The translations under genes and the position numbers were made by a program. Of a stretch of 64,000 nucleotides of DNA, positions 9,157 to 17,998 are shown in pieces; the first letter of the stretch is position 1; every line of letters begins with the position of its first letter. The notes under the pieces were generated by a model. That model did no database searches. It was given only the letters and a program-made list of their open reading frames with translations, and had not been told where the DNA came from. The stretch is from JAWPMT01 sp965601475 (GTDB lineage: Bacteria > Bacteroidota > Bacteroidia > Cytophagales > Cyclobacteriaceae), in NCBI GenBank assembly GCA_965601475.1, contig OZ271832.1:4588001-4652000 (forward strand). The letters run 5' to 3'.

Positions 9157-9986
9157 TAAGATTTATTTTTTTGGTCCGCAAATTTAGCTAATTCTTCTAT
9201 ACTTTTTTGGTATAGCTCACCGGCAGGACTCAGATATTGGCTTTCGGGGAACCTTTCCAGCATGTACTCATACTTTTCTATGGTCTCTCGATATCGTTCT
9301 TCCTGCTTGGCATAGACGCTCTGTTTGGCGTAGTTGTATTGCGTTTCTACCATCAAATAGGCAATCTCCTCATTGAATTTGCTGTCCGGATAGTTCTTTT
9401 GAAAATTCTCAAATGTGACTATCGCCGGGCGGAAACCCTTGATGCCCTTTATTTTGTAGAACAACATGGCATTGTCGTAAGCTTTTCGCTCCAGTTTCAC
9501 CTGCAATTCGTCGATGAGGTCATCCGACTGAGGCGCGTATTCTGAGTAGGGATACTTGTTGATAAAGGTTTGAAGGGCGGCAATTGCTTCGTAAGTACTT
9601 GTCTGGTCCAGGTTGTATTTTGGTGATTGCTTGTAAAGCGAAAAACCATGCATAAAATAGGCCTCCATGGCGTAATCACTTCGTGCATATACCTCAAAAA
9701 AGGTCTTGAAATAATGTGCACTGAGGATGTATTGTTTTTGATAATAATGGCAATAGGCAAAGTAGAAATTGCCCAGTTCGGCTTCTTCCGTACCTCTGAT
9801 TATGGGAAGAATGTCCTCAAAAAGAAGACTCGCTCTATAATAATCCTGGTTTTCATAGTACTTGATAGCTGCCTCGTACTTTGACTTCCAGTCCCCTTTC
9901 TTTAGTAACTTTCTGAACTTGGTACAGGAAGAAATTGAAACCAAAATCAACAAACCGCAAAGTACCTGCAAAAACCTTCTCGTCAT
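9156..9986 (-). CDS. bamD: outer membrane protein assembly factor BamD
   Basis: A lipoprotein component of the beta-barrel assembly machine. The start at MTRRFLQV is preferred over an upstream in-frame ATG (10010) because it gives a standard lipoprotein signal with a lipobox ending ISSC (lipidated Cys about residue 21). TPR-like helical pairs follow: KYEAAIKYYENQDYYRASLLFEDILP, AYCHYYQKQYILSAHYFKTFFEVY and later FPESQYLSPAGELYQKSIEEL. The length of about 276 residues is normal. It heads the bamD-rpoZ-coaBC-porD run. Confidence 0.9.
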   Translation of the reverse strand: MTRRFLQVLCGLLILVSISSCTKFRKLLKKGDWKSKYEAAIKYYENQDYYRASLLFEDILPIIRGTEEAELGNFYFAYCHYYQKQYILSAHYFKTFFEVYARSDYAMEAYFMHGFSLYKQSPKYNLDQTSTYEAIAALQTFINKYPYSEYAPQSDDLIDELQVKLERKAYDNAMLFYKIKGIKGFRPAIVTFENFQKNYPDSKFNEEIAYLMVETQYNYAKQSVYAKQEERYRETIEKYEYMLERFPESQYLSPAGELYQKSIEELAKFADQKNKS

Positions 9987-10007
9987 TATCTCCGATTGAA
10001 TCGAGCG

Positions 10008-10015
10008 CAAAATTA
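10008..10015 (-). promoter_or_regulatory. candidate TAnnTTTG (-7) box for the bamD operon
   Basis: On the minus strand the sequence reads TAATTTTG, 21 nt upstream of the chosen bamD ATG and inside the 59-bp gap after the OstA-like gene. No convincing -33 TTG element was seen. Confidence 0.35.
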
Positions 10016-10045
10016 TAAAAGTTAAAGAAGAACATATTCCCTTAA

Positions 10046-11683
10046 CTAATCATTGTCCAGAACCCCGCTTTTAACGTTTTTTAGCACCTTTTTCCCTTCT
10101 TTCACAGGAAGCCTGGCGGGTTCGGGTTTTGAGGGAGGCAACGTCGGAGGTGCCACATCAGCGCTTTCATCATCCGCAATCGGATCCTGGCGGAAAATAT
10201 CTTTTAGCCCTGGTCGTTCGTTAGCCCGCCAGGAGTAACCCCGAAGTCGCATTACGTCTTCGGTCAGTTCGTGTGGGGGGATAAATTTTGCATCAGGTTT
10301 ATCATAGATCGTGATGGTGGAAACCTGTTGATCCGCAAAACCGATTTTCATTGTACTGCAGATGAATTTGTTCATGCCCATAACGGTTGAATCCCCCTCG
10401 CCGAGTGCAAAGTATATGCCTTCAGCATTGCCGTCTACCGTGATATAATCGATAAGATTTTCTTTGAAAAAGGCTTCCATGTTGCGCCCCTTGATCTGGT
10501 TGAAGTTTTGCAGTGTGTCCTGGCCCACCAAAAACGAATCACGGTAAAGATTCATCTGTCTGATTGAGTCTTCAGTTACATAAAGGCTGATGGTGTCTGC
10601 ATTGATTTGATTCTTCCCATTCCACAGGATGGGGTTCTCGTACATGAATATAGTAGAATCAGCGAGGAAGTATGAAGCTGAATCGCTTCGCCCCTGCAGA
10701 CCTTTCTTAAAAATGCGGATGTCATGGTAGGCTAGTATACGTTCAGCAGAGTCATAGGGGCTTTCAATAGCAACCAGGGTATCAGCCGCCAGGAAGAAAG
10801 TGTCGGCCTCCAGAATTCGCTTCATGATTGGATTGCCATAGACTTTACTCAAGCCGTTTTCCTTGTCATAGAAGCCCTCATCACCAATGATAATGACATC
10901 TTTCGTTTTCGCTGTGAGCACCACGTTGCCAACACTCCTGTAGTACCTGTTCAGGTCGTCAAAGTAAAGTTGATCCCCTTCTAATTCGTAGTCTTCAGTC
11001 TGTACTTTCCCATCTACAAAGTCTGATTGATCCACCACGGTTCTGAAGATGCCACCCTCTGAGAAGAGCTTCGAACCATCTTCATTTTCCAAAATCGTGG
11101 GCCCGTCCGTATAGGCGATTTTTGTGACGGTATTGTACCGTAAAGTGTCTGTCTTCAAGGTGAAATCGGGTGAGATCAACACAACATCACCATAAAAAAC
11201 AGCCCTGTCTTCCTGAGCATAGAAATAACCTTCCTCGCTAGTCAGGGTATTGGTTGAATCCAGCAGTTTGCCATCGTTGAAATAGTGGGCGATTTCAAGG
11301 TCAAGATTATAATCAAGGAAATCTGTGTACATACGGCGTTCCCCCTTGCGATATATCACGTTCTGCCTCAGCTCGGACAATCGCTGATCACCATAATAAT
11401 TCAATCGAACAGAAGTTATGGTCACTGAATCATCTGTGATCTTCACATGACCATAGGCCTCCATGGCATTGTTTTTCTTGAAATAGTACGAACTGTCGCA
11501 ATCGACTCTTGTACCTTCCTGAGTAAAGACCACATTATCCAGAAGCTTCTGGTATTTTTCACCGTCTCTTTTTCCTACGGTCAAGGTTTCTGCGCGATAT
11601 TTTATGCGCTTAGCCTTGCGCCCCTGGCTCATGGCAAGTGAAGGAAGTAAAAGAAAGAAAATGATCGCTATTCGAATGGGCAT
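10046..11683 (-). CDS. OstA-like protein (LptA/LptD N-terminal-type organic solvent tolerance domain)
   Basis: A 545-residue exported protein. The start at MPIRIAIIFFLLLPSLAMSQ gives a clean signal peptide; the ORF extends upstream into the tilS promoter region, which argues against the longer start. The mature part is made of repeated beta-jellyroll OstA/LptA-like units: VVFTQEGTRVDCDSSYYFKKNNAMEAYGHVKI and later YYRSVGNVVLTAKTKDVIIIGDEGFYDK. The family carries or shields lipopolysaccharide in transit to the outer membrane. In Bacteroidota a large OstA-like periplasmic protein near bamD is common. The C terminus is proline-rich (PPTLPPSKPEP) and basic. Confidence 0.8.
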   Translation of the reverse strand: MPIRIAIIFFLLLPSLAMSQGRKAKRIKYRAETLTVGKRDGEKYQKLLDNVVFTQEGTRVDCDSSYYFKKNNAMEAYGHVKITDDSVTITSVRLNYYGDQRLSELRQNVIYRKGERRMYTDFLDYNLDLEIAHYFNDGKLLDSTNTLTSEEGYFYAQEDRAVFYGDVVLISPDFTLKTDTLRYNTVTKIAYTDGPTILENEDGSKLFSEGGIFRTVVDQSDFVDGKVQTEDYELEGDQLYFDDLNRYYRSVGNVVLTAKTKDVIIIGDEGFYDKENGLSKVYGNPIMKRILEADTFFLAADTLVAIESPYDSAERILAYHDIRIFKKGLQGRSDSASYFLADSTIFMYENPILWNGKNQINADTISLYVTEDSIRQMNLYRDSFLVGQDTLQNFNQIKGRNMEAFFKENLIDYITVDGNAEGIYFALGEGDSTVMGMNKFICSTMKIGFADQQVSTITIYDKPDAKFIPPHELTEDVMRLRGYSWRANERPGLKDIFRQDPIADDESADVAPPTLPPSKPEPARLPVKEGKKVLKNVKSGVLDND

Positions 11684-11706
11684 CTTCGTGTACGCTGCCT
11701 TGCTAG

Positions 11707-11714
11707 TATTTTTG
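11707..11714 (+). promoter_or_regulatory. candidate TAnnTTTG (-7) box for tilS
   Basis: TATTTTTG lies 39 nt upstream of the tilS ATG in the 70-bp divergent gap, just 6 bp from a matching box on the other strand. Confidence 0.35.
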
Positions 11715-11720
11715 AACCGC

Positions 11721-11728
11721 CAAAAGTA
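11721..11728 (-). promoter_or_regulatory. candidate TAnnTTTG (-7) box for the OstA-like gene
   Basis: The minus strand reads TACTTTTG, 37 nt upstream of the OstA-like start. Together with the box at 11707-11714 it makes a compact back-to-back divergent promoter pair. Confidence 0.4.
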
Positions 11729-11753
11729 ATAAACGAGTTTCAAGGCATTTAGT

Positions 11754-13082
11754 ATGACGGAGCAGGTACAATCATTCATTGCTGATTTGGAGCTGTTCTC
11801 CAAATCAGACAAGCTGCTGCTGGCAGTGAGTGGTGGTGTGGACTCTGTGACCCTGGCTTACTTGCTCCAGCACCTTGGCTATGATTTCCACCTGGCTCAT
11901 GTCAACTATCGACTGCGCGGAGCGGATTCTGATGCCGACGAAGTACTGGTGAGGAATCTAGCTGCGCAGATGCAAGTTCCTATTCACGTCATGCAAGCGG
12001 ACATCGCCAAAGAACAAAAGAGACAGGGGATATCGGTGCAGATGGCTGCCAGAAATGTTCGGTATGACTGGCTGACCAGACTCCTGAAGAAAGAAGGGCT
12101 GCAATACATGGTCACTGCGCATCATGCCGATGATAGCCTCGAGACGTCAATTTTCAATTTGACAAAAGGAACTGGCATCAAGGGACTTCGAGGGATAAAG
12201 TCGGCGGAAGGTTTGGTGAGGAGGCCGCTATTGTGTTTGGGCAAGGCTGAAATTGAAGCCTATGCCCAAGAGCATAGCCTCCAATGGCGTGAAGATGCGA
12301 GCAACACGACCTCGAAATACCAGCGCAACAAGATTCGTAACCTTGTCATACCTCACTTGAAGGAAATCAATGACAACCTAACCAACACTTATCTTCAAAC
12401 GCAAAAGAGATTATTGGCCACCGAGGAGTTGGTGCTTGATCAAGTCAATAGGGTTCGCAAAGAGTACCTCAGCACGAAAGGGGGGCTTGAGTGTCTTGAT
12501 TTGCAGTGGCTGCAAAAAAAACCTACTAGCCTTTTGATTTTGTCGGAGCTGCTTGGGGTATATGGATTCTCCTTTGCAGTAAGCGAACAGATTTTTGATG
12601 CCGTCTTCGGCGAGTCCGGCAAGTTGTTCGAAAGCAAGACCCACAGGCTCAATCTTGATCGGAAACAGGCCCTAATTCAGCCTGGAAAGATCAGTATCGA
12701 GGCAACTAACCTGGAAATTCCCGATCACGCCGGGGAATATGAATTGGGTGACGCGAGTATTAGGCTCTCTTTTGTTTCAAACCTAGAGGAATATGAGCGC
12801 GATCCCCGAGTAGGATACCTTGATCGAGACAAGCTCACTTTCCCACTCAAAATCCGGAGTTGGCAGAGCGGTGATGTTTTCAAGCCCCTTGGCATGAGTG
12901 GTCATAAGAAGGTCAGCGACTTGCTGGTCGACTTAAAGATGCCCATATTGCTCAAAAGCAGCGTGAGGATATTGCTGACGGATGACGAAGTATGTTGGGT
13001 AGTGGGTATAAGGATCGATGATCGCTTCAAGATTACCGAACATACCAGGCATATTGTGAAGTTGGAATTTATGACGAAATAG
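11754..13082 (+). CDS. tilS: tRNA(Ile)-lysidine synthase TilS
   Basis: A 442-residue ATP-dependent enzyme that converts the wobble cytidine of the AUA-decoding tRNA(Ile) to lysidine. The PP-loop motif SGGVDS is at residues 26-31, followed by HVNYRLRGADSDADE and the conserved TAHHADDSLETSIFNLTKGTGIKGL. A C-terminal substrate-recognition part ends in FKPLGMSGHKKVSDLLVDLKMP. Length and domain order are normal. It is divergent from the OstA-like gene and is followed 116 bp later by mdh. Confidence 0.95.
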   Translation: MTEQVQSFIADLELFSKSDKLLLAVSGGVDSVTLAYLLQHLGYDFHLAHVNYRLRGADSDADEVLVRNLAAQMQVPIHVMQADIAKEQKRQGISVQMAARNVRYDWLTRLLKKEGLQYMVTAHHADDSLETSIFNLTKGTGIKGLRGIKSAEGLVRRPLLCLGKAEIEAYAQEHSLQWREDASNTTSKYQRNKIRNLVIPHLKEINDNLTNTYLQTQKRLLATEELVLDQVNRVRKEYLSTKGGLECLDLQWLQKKPTSLLILSELLGVYGFSFAVSEQIFDAVFGESGKLFESKTHRLNLDRKQALIQPGKISIEATNLEIPDHAGEYELGDASIRLSFVSNLEEYERDPRVGYLDRDKLTFPLKIRSWQSGDVFKPLGMSGHKKVSDLLVDLKMPILLKSSVRILLTDDEVCWVVGIRIDDRFKITEHTRHIVKLEFMTK

Positions 13083-13198
13083 GATGCCAGGGAAGGAGAT
13101 AAATCATACAGTTACTTTTTGTCCTTCTGGCATTGGCATGTAGTTTTGAACGCGATAGATGCAATCAATTTTCTAACCCATAATCATTCGCAAAAATT

Positions 13199-14137
13199 AT
13201 GAAAGTAACAGTAGTAGGTGCAGGAGCAGTTGGTGCAACCTGTGCGGAAAATATCGCCAGAAAATCGCTTTGTGAGGAATTAGTTCTTCTGGATATCAAA
13301 GAAGGGCTTGCAGAGGGCAAAGCCATGGACATGAATCAGACAGCGACGCTCAATGGGTTCGATACAAAAATCATCGGTTCGACGAATGATTATGCAGCCA
13401 CTGCGGGATCGGAGGTAGTAGTGATCACATCTGGTTTGCCAAGAAAACCTGGCATGACAAGGGAGGAATTGATTGGAACCAATGCGGGCATCGTTAAGCA
13501 GGTGACAGAAAATATCCTGAAACACACTCCTAATCCGATCATCATCGTAATTAGCAATCCCATGGACACCATGACATACCTGTCGGTGAAGGCCAGCGGA
13601 CTCTCCAAAGAGCGCATTATTGGCATGGGCGGTATCCTGGATAGCAGCAGATTCAAATATCGATTGAGCGAGGCCATTGATTGCTCTCCAAACGATCTTC
13701 AAGGTGTGGTCATAGGCGGGCATGGTGATAAGACCATGATCCCCTTGATTAAGCATGCTACATACAATGGGGCTCCCGTTACGGATTTCCTTGACGATGC
13801 CCAGCAGCAGCATGTTGTTCAGGAAACGATGGTCGGAGGGGCCACTTTGACAAAACTAATTGGCACTTCTGCATGGTACGCCCCTGGAGCTGCCGGAGCG
13901 TTCCTGGTCGAGAGTATTGTGCGTAATCAGAAGAAGCTCTTTCCTTGCTGCGTCTATCTTGATGGTGAGTACGGTCAGAAAGATATTTGCATAGGAGTAC
14001 CGGTTATTGTGGGCCAAAACGGTTGGGAAAAAATCGTAGAATACAACCTCAGCGATGAGGAGAAGGTCAAGTTTGGCGAAAGTGCCGATGCAGTACGCAA
14101 TATGAACGCCGTTCTCGGAGAGATGAACCTGGTCTAA
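13199..14137 (+). CDS. mdh: malate dehydrogenase
   Basis: A 312-residue NAD-dependent, lactate-dehydrogenase-like malate dehydrogenase of the TCA cycle. The nucleotide-binding GAGAVGATCAENIA is at the N terminus. The substrate-loop arginine (about R81 in LPRKPGMTREEL) favours malate over lactate. NPMDTMTY and the catalytic histidine in GGHGDKTM (H175) are present. It has its own strong terminator downstream. Confidence 0.95.
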   Translation: MKVTVVGAGAVGATCAENIARKSLCEELVLLDIKEGLAEGKAMDMNQTATLNGFDTKIIGSTNDYAATAGSEVVVITSGLPRKPGMTREELIGTNAGIVKQVTENILKHTPNPIIIVISNPMDTMTYLSVKASGLSKERIIGMGGILDSSRFKYRLSEAIDCSPNDLQGVVIGGHGDKTMIPLIKHATYNGAPVTDFLDDAQQQHVVQETMVGGATLTKLIGTSAWYAPGAAGAFLVESIVRNQKKLFPCCVYLDGEYGQKDICIGVPVIVGQNGWEKIVEYNLSDEEKVKFGESADAVRNMNAVLGEMNLV

Positions 14138-14163
14138 ATCCAGAAACACGTTTAAGCAAAAAG

Positions 14164-14191
14164 GCCGCATCCGAAAGGATGCGGCTTTTTT
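14164..14191 (+). terminator. rho-independent terminator after mdh
   Basis: A perfect 9-bp stem (GCCGCATCC / GGATGCGGC) closes a GAAA tetraloop and is followed by six T residues. It sits 26 bp past the mdh stop and overlaps by two bases the stop codon of the convergent small gene. Confidence 0.95.
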
Positions 14192-14426
14192 ATGCATACA
14201 ATAGTCGAGTGGATGTGTAATCTTCTACCCTTGCGGCATTCAATTCCGACACGATCTTTTTTGCGAGCCTGGCTGTTAGGCCATCAGTTTCGTACAAGAT
14301 CGAAAATCCGTCTTCACCATAACGGGAGGTGAGGTTGTTGTACCGGATCCAGGGTCCGCATTCATATACTTTGCTTTGCGGGTTGTACCAGATGAGCTCT
14401 ATTCTGTCGTGGGTAAATAGGACCAT
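14190..14426 (-). CDS. small hypothetical protein
   Basis: A 78-residue protein when started at MVLFTHDRIELIWYNP; an upstream in-frame ATG at 14459 adds 11 unlikely residues. It is soluble, rich in aromatic residues and contains RYGEDGFSILYETDGL. I do not recognise the family. It is convergent with mdh and divergent from ppk1, whose upstream region is very AT-rich. Real by its position and protein-like composition, but the function is unknown. Confidence 0.55.
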   Translation of the reverse strand: MVLFTHDRIELIWYNPQSKVYECGPWIRYNNLTSRYGEDGFSILYETDGLTARLAKKIVSELNAARVEDYTSTRLLYA

Positions 14427-14572
14427 GCTTTTTAGACGTCTAACTACGAATATAAACAAAAATTGTATTATTTAAATAAAAAATATAATTATAGAATAAT
14501 CTAATGCTGCGAAACTCGTATCTGGGGGCGTTTCTTAAATGAATCACTAGCAATCCTTAACATCACCCTTCA

Positions 14573-14580
14573 TATTTTTG
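14573..14580 (+). promoter_or_regulatory. candidate TAnnTTTG (-7) box for ppk1, near-leaderless
   Basis: TATTTTTG ends 4 nt before the ppk1 ATG. The 125-bp gap upstream is strongly AT-rich. No clear -33 box. If used, the mRNA would start at or almost at the initiation codon. Confidence 0.35.
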
Positions 14581-14584
14581 ACTT

Positions 14585-16687
14585 ATGCAGTTAAATGAAG
14601 CGGAATTAATAAATCAGAGTGAACTCATCAGCCGGGATCTGAGCTGGATCAATTTCAATAGACGCGTATTAGATCAGGCCAAAAAGGAGGATCGAAGTAT
14701 CATCGACAGGTTGAAATTCCTGGCCATTACTGCTAGCAATGCGGACGAGTTTTTCATGATTAGGGTAGGTAGTTTGTACAACTATCTGGATTTCGACTCT
14801 GAACGAATAGATTATTCAGGTCTGCATGCACAAGCCTTCAAAAAAGCCCTTTTCGCGGAGTGGCAACACTTCTGTGATGATCAGAATTCTCACTACATCA
14901 ACGCGCTGGTGCCGCTTTTCAAGGAGCACAATTTTGAGGTACTATCGTACGACAAGCTATACAAAGCCGAGAAAGAGGCGGTAGGCAGCTATTTCTATAA
15001 AATGGTCTTTCCCATGCTTACGCCGATGGTATTTGATGTTTATCATTCCTTCCCCGTTTTGATGAACAACCTGCTCACCTTTGGTGTCGTAACCAAAGAT
15101 TTGGGTGGCAAGGAGAAGAAGAAAATGTCCTTCATCCAGATACCACAAAACATACCCAGGTTTTTCGAGCTTGAGCGAAAGGGTAGCGTGCTTTTTGTAC
15201 CCATTGAAGAAATTGTAGAGGCGCACATTCAAGAGCTATTCAAGAATGTGAAGCTCATCTCAACCACGCTCTTCCGTGTCACCAGGAACGGGGATTTCAC
15301 TCTTGAAGACGCTGAGGATATCGAGTCCAACTTTTTGGATGAGCTCAAGAGCAAACTGAAAACGCGCAAGACCGGCCGTGTAGTAAGGTTGGAACATTCG
15401 GCGAATTATGACAAATGGCTCTTGAGGCAACTCATTGAACGCTACGAAATCAATCAGGACAATCTGGTGGAGATACACAGTCCTGCACTGATGGACTATA
15501 CAGGCCTCTGGCAAATCGTCAACCATGAAGGCTTTGAGAATCTCCGCACAGAGATGCCCGCTCCGGTCAAACCACTCAGCATGGTGGATTATAAAGACCA
15601 GAGTATATTCAAAATATTGAAGGATAGAGATGTCTTACTGCATCAGCCTTACAATAGCATGGAACCCTTGCTGGACTTACTCTACGAGGCTGCTGAAGAT
15701 CCCAACGTGCTTTCAATAAAACTAACCATCTACCGTCTTGCTAAGAATTCCAGGGTCATCGATGCGCTGTTGAAGGCCTTGGAGAATGGGAAGCACGTTT
15801 CCGTCCTTTTCGAAGTCAAAGCAAGATTCGACGAAGAAAACAACATGCGTCAGGCACAGCGCTTGCAGAAGGCAGGTTGCTTTGTCATATATGGTGTGGG
15901 CTCCCTGAAGACGCATACCAAGCTACTGTTGATCGTGAGGAAAGAGCGGGAAAAAATCAGGCGTTACGTGCATATGTCCAGCGGCAATTACAATGAATCA
16001 ACGTCGAGACTATATACTGACATTGGCTACATGACCACTGATGACGGATATGCCAATGATGTACAGGAGTTTTTCAATGTAATAACCGGGCATTCGTTTC
16101 CAGATGAGTACGAAAATCTTCTGACCGCACCCAGGGATATGCGGATAAAGCTGCTGGAGCTAATCGCTAAGGAAGAATCCAACAAAACCGAAGGCAAGAA
16201 GGCAGGTATTGTGATCAAGCTCAATTCCTTGCAAGACAAGGACATTATTATGGCCCTCTATAAAGCAAGTCAGGCAGGTGTGCCGGTGAAGTTGGTTGTG
16301 CGAGGTATTTGTTGCCTGCGACCTATGCGCGCCGGCCTGAGCGACAATATTGAGGTCCGCTCCATTGTTGGAGACTATCTGGAGCACTCGCGCATATTCT
16401 ATTTCCACAACGATGGGGACCCAAGGGTTTATTCAGGTAGCGCTGACGTTATGGTGCGTAGTTTTGATCGACGGTTGGAATCACTCTTTCTCATCAAAGA
16501 TGACTTTCTCAAGCAACAAGCCATTAATATTTTAGTATACAACCTCAAAGACAATGTCAACGCGTACCAGATGATGGAAGATGGTACCTATCAGTTGAGC
16601 CAAAGCGATGGACCCAAATTCAACATTCACAAAGCTTTCTTCAACGTGGACAAAGAGACGGTCCTCAATGCGAGATTATTTGAGTAG
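14585..16687 (+). CDS. ppk1: polyphosphate kinase 1
   Basis: A 700-residue enzyme reversibly transferring the gamma phosphate of ATP to inorganic polyphosphate. The N-terminal part begins RDLSWINFNRRVLDQA, and FLAITASNADEFFMIRVG follows. The catalytic, phosphorylated histidine lies in SLKTHTKLLLIVRKE (H444), and the second essential histidine is in EHSRIFYFHNDG (H601). Domain order and length match PPK1. It is monocistronic by context. Confidence 0.95.
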   Translation: MQLNEAELINQSELISRDLSWINFNRRVLDQAKKEDRSIIDRLKFLAITASNADEFFMIRVGSLYNYLDFDSERIDYSGLHAQAFKKALFAEWQHFCDDQNSHYINALVPLFKEHNFEVLSYDKLYKAEKEAVGSYFYKMVFPMLTPMVFDVYHSFPVLMNNLLTFGVVTKDLGGKEKKKMSFIQIPQNIPRFFELERKGSVLFVPIEEIVEAHIQELFKNVKLISTTLFRVTRNGDFTLEDAEDIESNFLDELKSKLKTRKTGRVVRLEHSANYDKWLLRQLIERYEINQDNLVEIHSPALMDYTGLWQIVNHEGFENLRTEMPAPVKPLSMVDYKDQSIFKILKDRDVLLHQPYNSMEPLLDLLYEAAEDPNVLSIKLTIYRLAKNSRVIDALLKALENGKHVSVLFEVKARFDEENNMRQAQRLQKAGCFVIYGVGSLKTHTKLLLIVRKEREKIRRYVHMSSGNYNESTSRLYTDIGYMTTDDGYANDVQEFFNVITGHSFPDEYENLLTAPRDMRIKLLELIAKEESNKTEGKKAGIVIKLNSLQDKDIIMALYKASQAGVPVKLVVRGICCLRPMRAGLSDNIEVRSIVGDYLEHSRIFYFHNDGDPRVYSGSADVMVRSFDRRLESLFLIKDDFLKQQAINILVYNLKDNVNAYQMMEDGTYQLSQSDGPKFNIHKAFFNVDKETVLNARLFE

Positions 16688-16722
16688 TATGACTTGAATA
16701 AGAAAAATCGACTTGGCTATTT

Positions 16723-16730
16723 TATATTTG
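16723..16730 (+). promoter_or_regulatory. candidate TAnnTTTG (-7) box for the long-chain-base operon
   Basis: TATATTTG lies 59 nt upstream of the ATG of the alpha-oxoamine synthase gene, in the 102-bp gap after ppk1. The nearest TTG is 26 nt upstream, longer than the usual spacing. Confidence 0.4.
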
Positions 16731-16789
16731 CAAGCTTGAATACCCCGCCCCGCTTTATTGATGATATTATTAAATCTCAGAACGCATAG

Positions 16790-17998
16790 ATGAGTCCTTT
16801 AAGGGAACGAACAAGAAAATACAGGGAGCCCCAGAGAGTACAAGAACTAGGTTTCTATTCATATTTCCGAGAATTGGAATCTCACCAGGGCACCGAAGTA
16901 ATCTACAAAGGTAGAAAAGTGCTGATGTTTGGCTCCAACAGCTACCTGGGTCTCAACAATGATCCAAGGATTAAGGAGGCTTGCATCAAAGCGGTTGAGA
17001 AATACGGCTCAGGCTGTGGAGGATCCCGGTTTTTGAATGGTACCATAGACCTGCATGTGGAATTGGAACAAAAGCTTGCTGCCTTTCTAAGAAGAGAAGC
17101 AGTAATCGCTTATAGCACAGGTTTTCAGGTCAACGTTGGTGTGATTCCCGCCATAACTGGGCGAGGCGATTTCATTATTCTAGATACGCATGATCATGCC
17201 TCTATCATAGAAGGAAGTCGACTTTCACAAGCGACAACCACCTTCTTCAAACACAATGACATGAAGTCATTGGAATCCAAATTGAAGAATTGCGGTAAGG
17301 ATGCCTTTAAGCTTATTGTTGTGGATGGTGTATTCAGCATGGAAGGGGATATTACCAAACTTCCGGAAATTGTTGAATTGTCGAAGGAATACAACGCTAC
17401 CGTTTTTGTCGACTGTGCGCATGCCGTCGGAGTGATCGGCGAGCAGGGGCGAGGCACACCTTCACATTTTGGCTTGGAGAACGGAGAAGTAGAGCTCATG
17501 GGCGGTACTTTCAGCAAGTCCTTTGCCTCATTGGGTGGGTTCATCGCAGGTGATTCGGATACCATCAATTACCTAAAGCACAACTCCAGGTCTTTCATAT
17601 TCAGCGCCAGTATGACGCCAGCTTCTGTAGCGGCTGTGATTAAGTCTTTGGAGATTCTGGAAAATGATCCCACCGTTTTGAAAAACCTGTGGGACAACAC
17701 CTACTTCGCGCAGGAAATGCTCTCGAGCCTTGGATTTGATATTGGCGGAACGGAGACGCCGATTATTCCCATTTACATACGCGATTACGAAAAGACTTTC
17801 CAGATGTCTGCCCGCTTAATTGAAGAAGACATTTTTGTGAATACGGTGGTTCCACCGGCAGTTCGTCCCGAAGAGACCATGATTCGTTTCTCGCTGATGG
17901 CCACACATACCAAAGCGCAGATTGAGGAGGCAATTACCAAAATCCATAAAATTGCACGGGAAATTGATCTTCCCCTAAACGTACCTTCGAGTGTATAA
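16790..17998 (+). CDS. alpha-oxoamine synthase, serine palmitoyltransferase-like
   Basis: A 402-residue fold-type I PLP enzyme that condenses an amino acid with an acyl thioester. The PLP-binding lysine is K243 in GGTFSKSFASLGGFIAGD; the usual DEAH segment appears as VDCAHAVGVIGEQGRG (208-). GSNSYLGLNNDP near residue 45 and GSGCGGSRFLNG are alpha-oxoamine synthase hallmarks. Neighbours decide the reading: it overlaps a GNAT-fold gene by 8 bp, then an enoyl reductase, then a ketosynthase/ACP cluster, so serine palmitoyltransferase (or the cysteate version making capnine in sulfonolipid producers) is more likely than glycine acetyltransferase or 8-amino-7-oxononanoate synthase. The amino-acid substrate is not provable here. 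Confidence 0.8.
   Translation: MSPLRERTRKYREPQRVQELGFYSYFRELESHQGTEVIYKGRKVLMFGSNSYLGLNNDPRIKEACIKAVEKYGSGCGGSRFLNGTIDLHVELEQKLAAFLRREAVIAYSTGFQVNVGVIPAITGRGDFIILDTHDHASIIEGSRLSQATTTFFKHNDMKSLESKLKNCGKDAFKLIVVDGVFSMEGDITKLPEIVELSKEYNATVFVDCAHAVGVIGEQGRGTPSHFGLENGEVELMGGTFSKSFASLGGFIAGDSDTINYLKHNSRSFIFSASMTPASVAAVIKSLEILENDPTVLKNLWDNTYFAQEMLSSLGFDIGGTETPIIPIYIRDYEKTFQMSARLIEEDIFVNTVVPPAVRPEETMIRFSLMATHTKAQIEEAITKIHKIAREIDLPLNVPSSV

Noticed and set aside
13084..13133. Inverted repeat ATGCCAG / CTGGCAT after tilS
   Set aside because: The loop is 36 nt and no T run follows, so it is not a credible terminator; the match is only seven bases.
16790..17998. Reading the alpha-oxoamine synthase as glycine C-acetyltransferase (Kbl) or BioF
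   Set aside because: No threonine dehydrogenase or biotin gene is adjacent; overlap with acyl-chain genes fits a long-chain-base enzyme better, although the family motifs alone do not exclude it.
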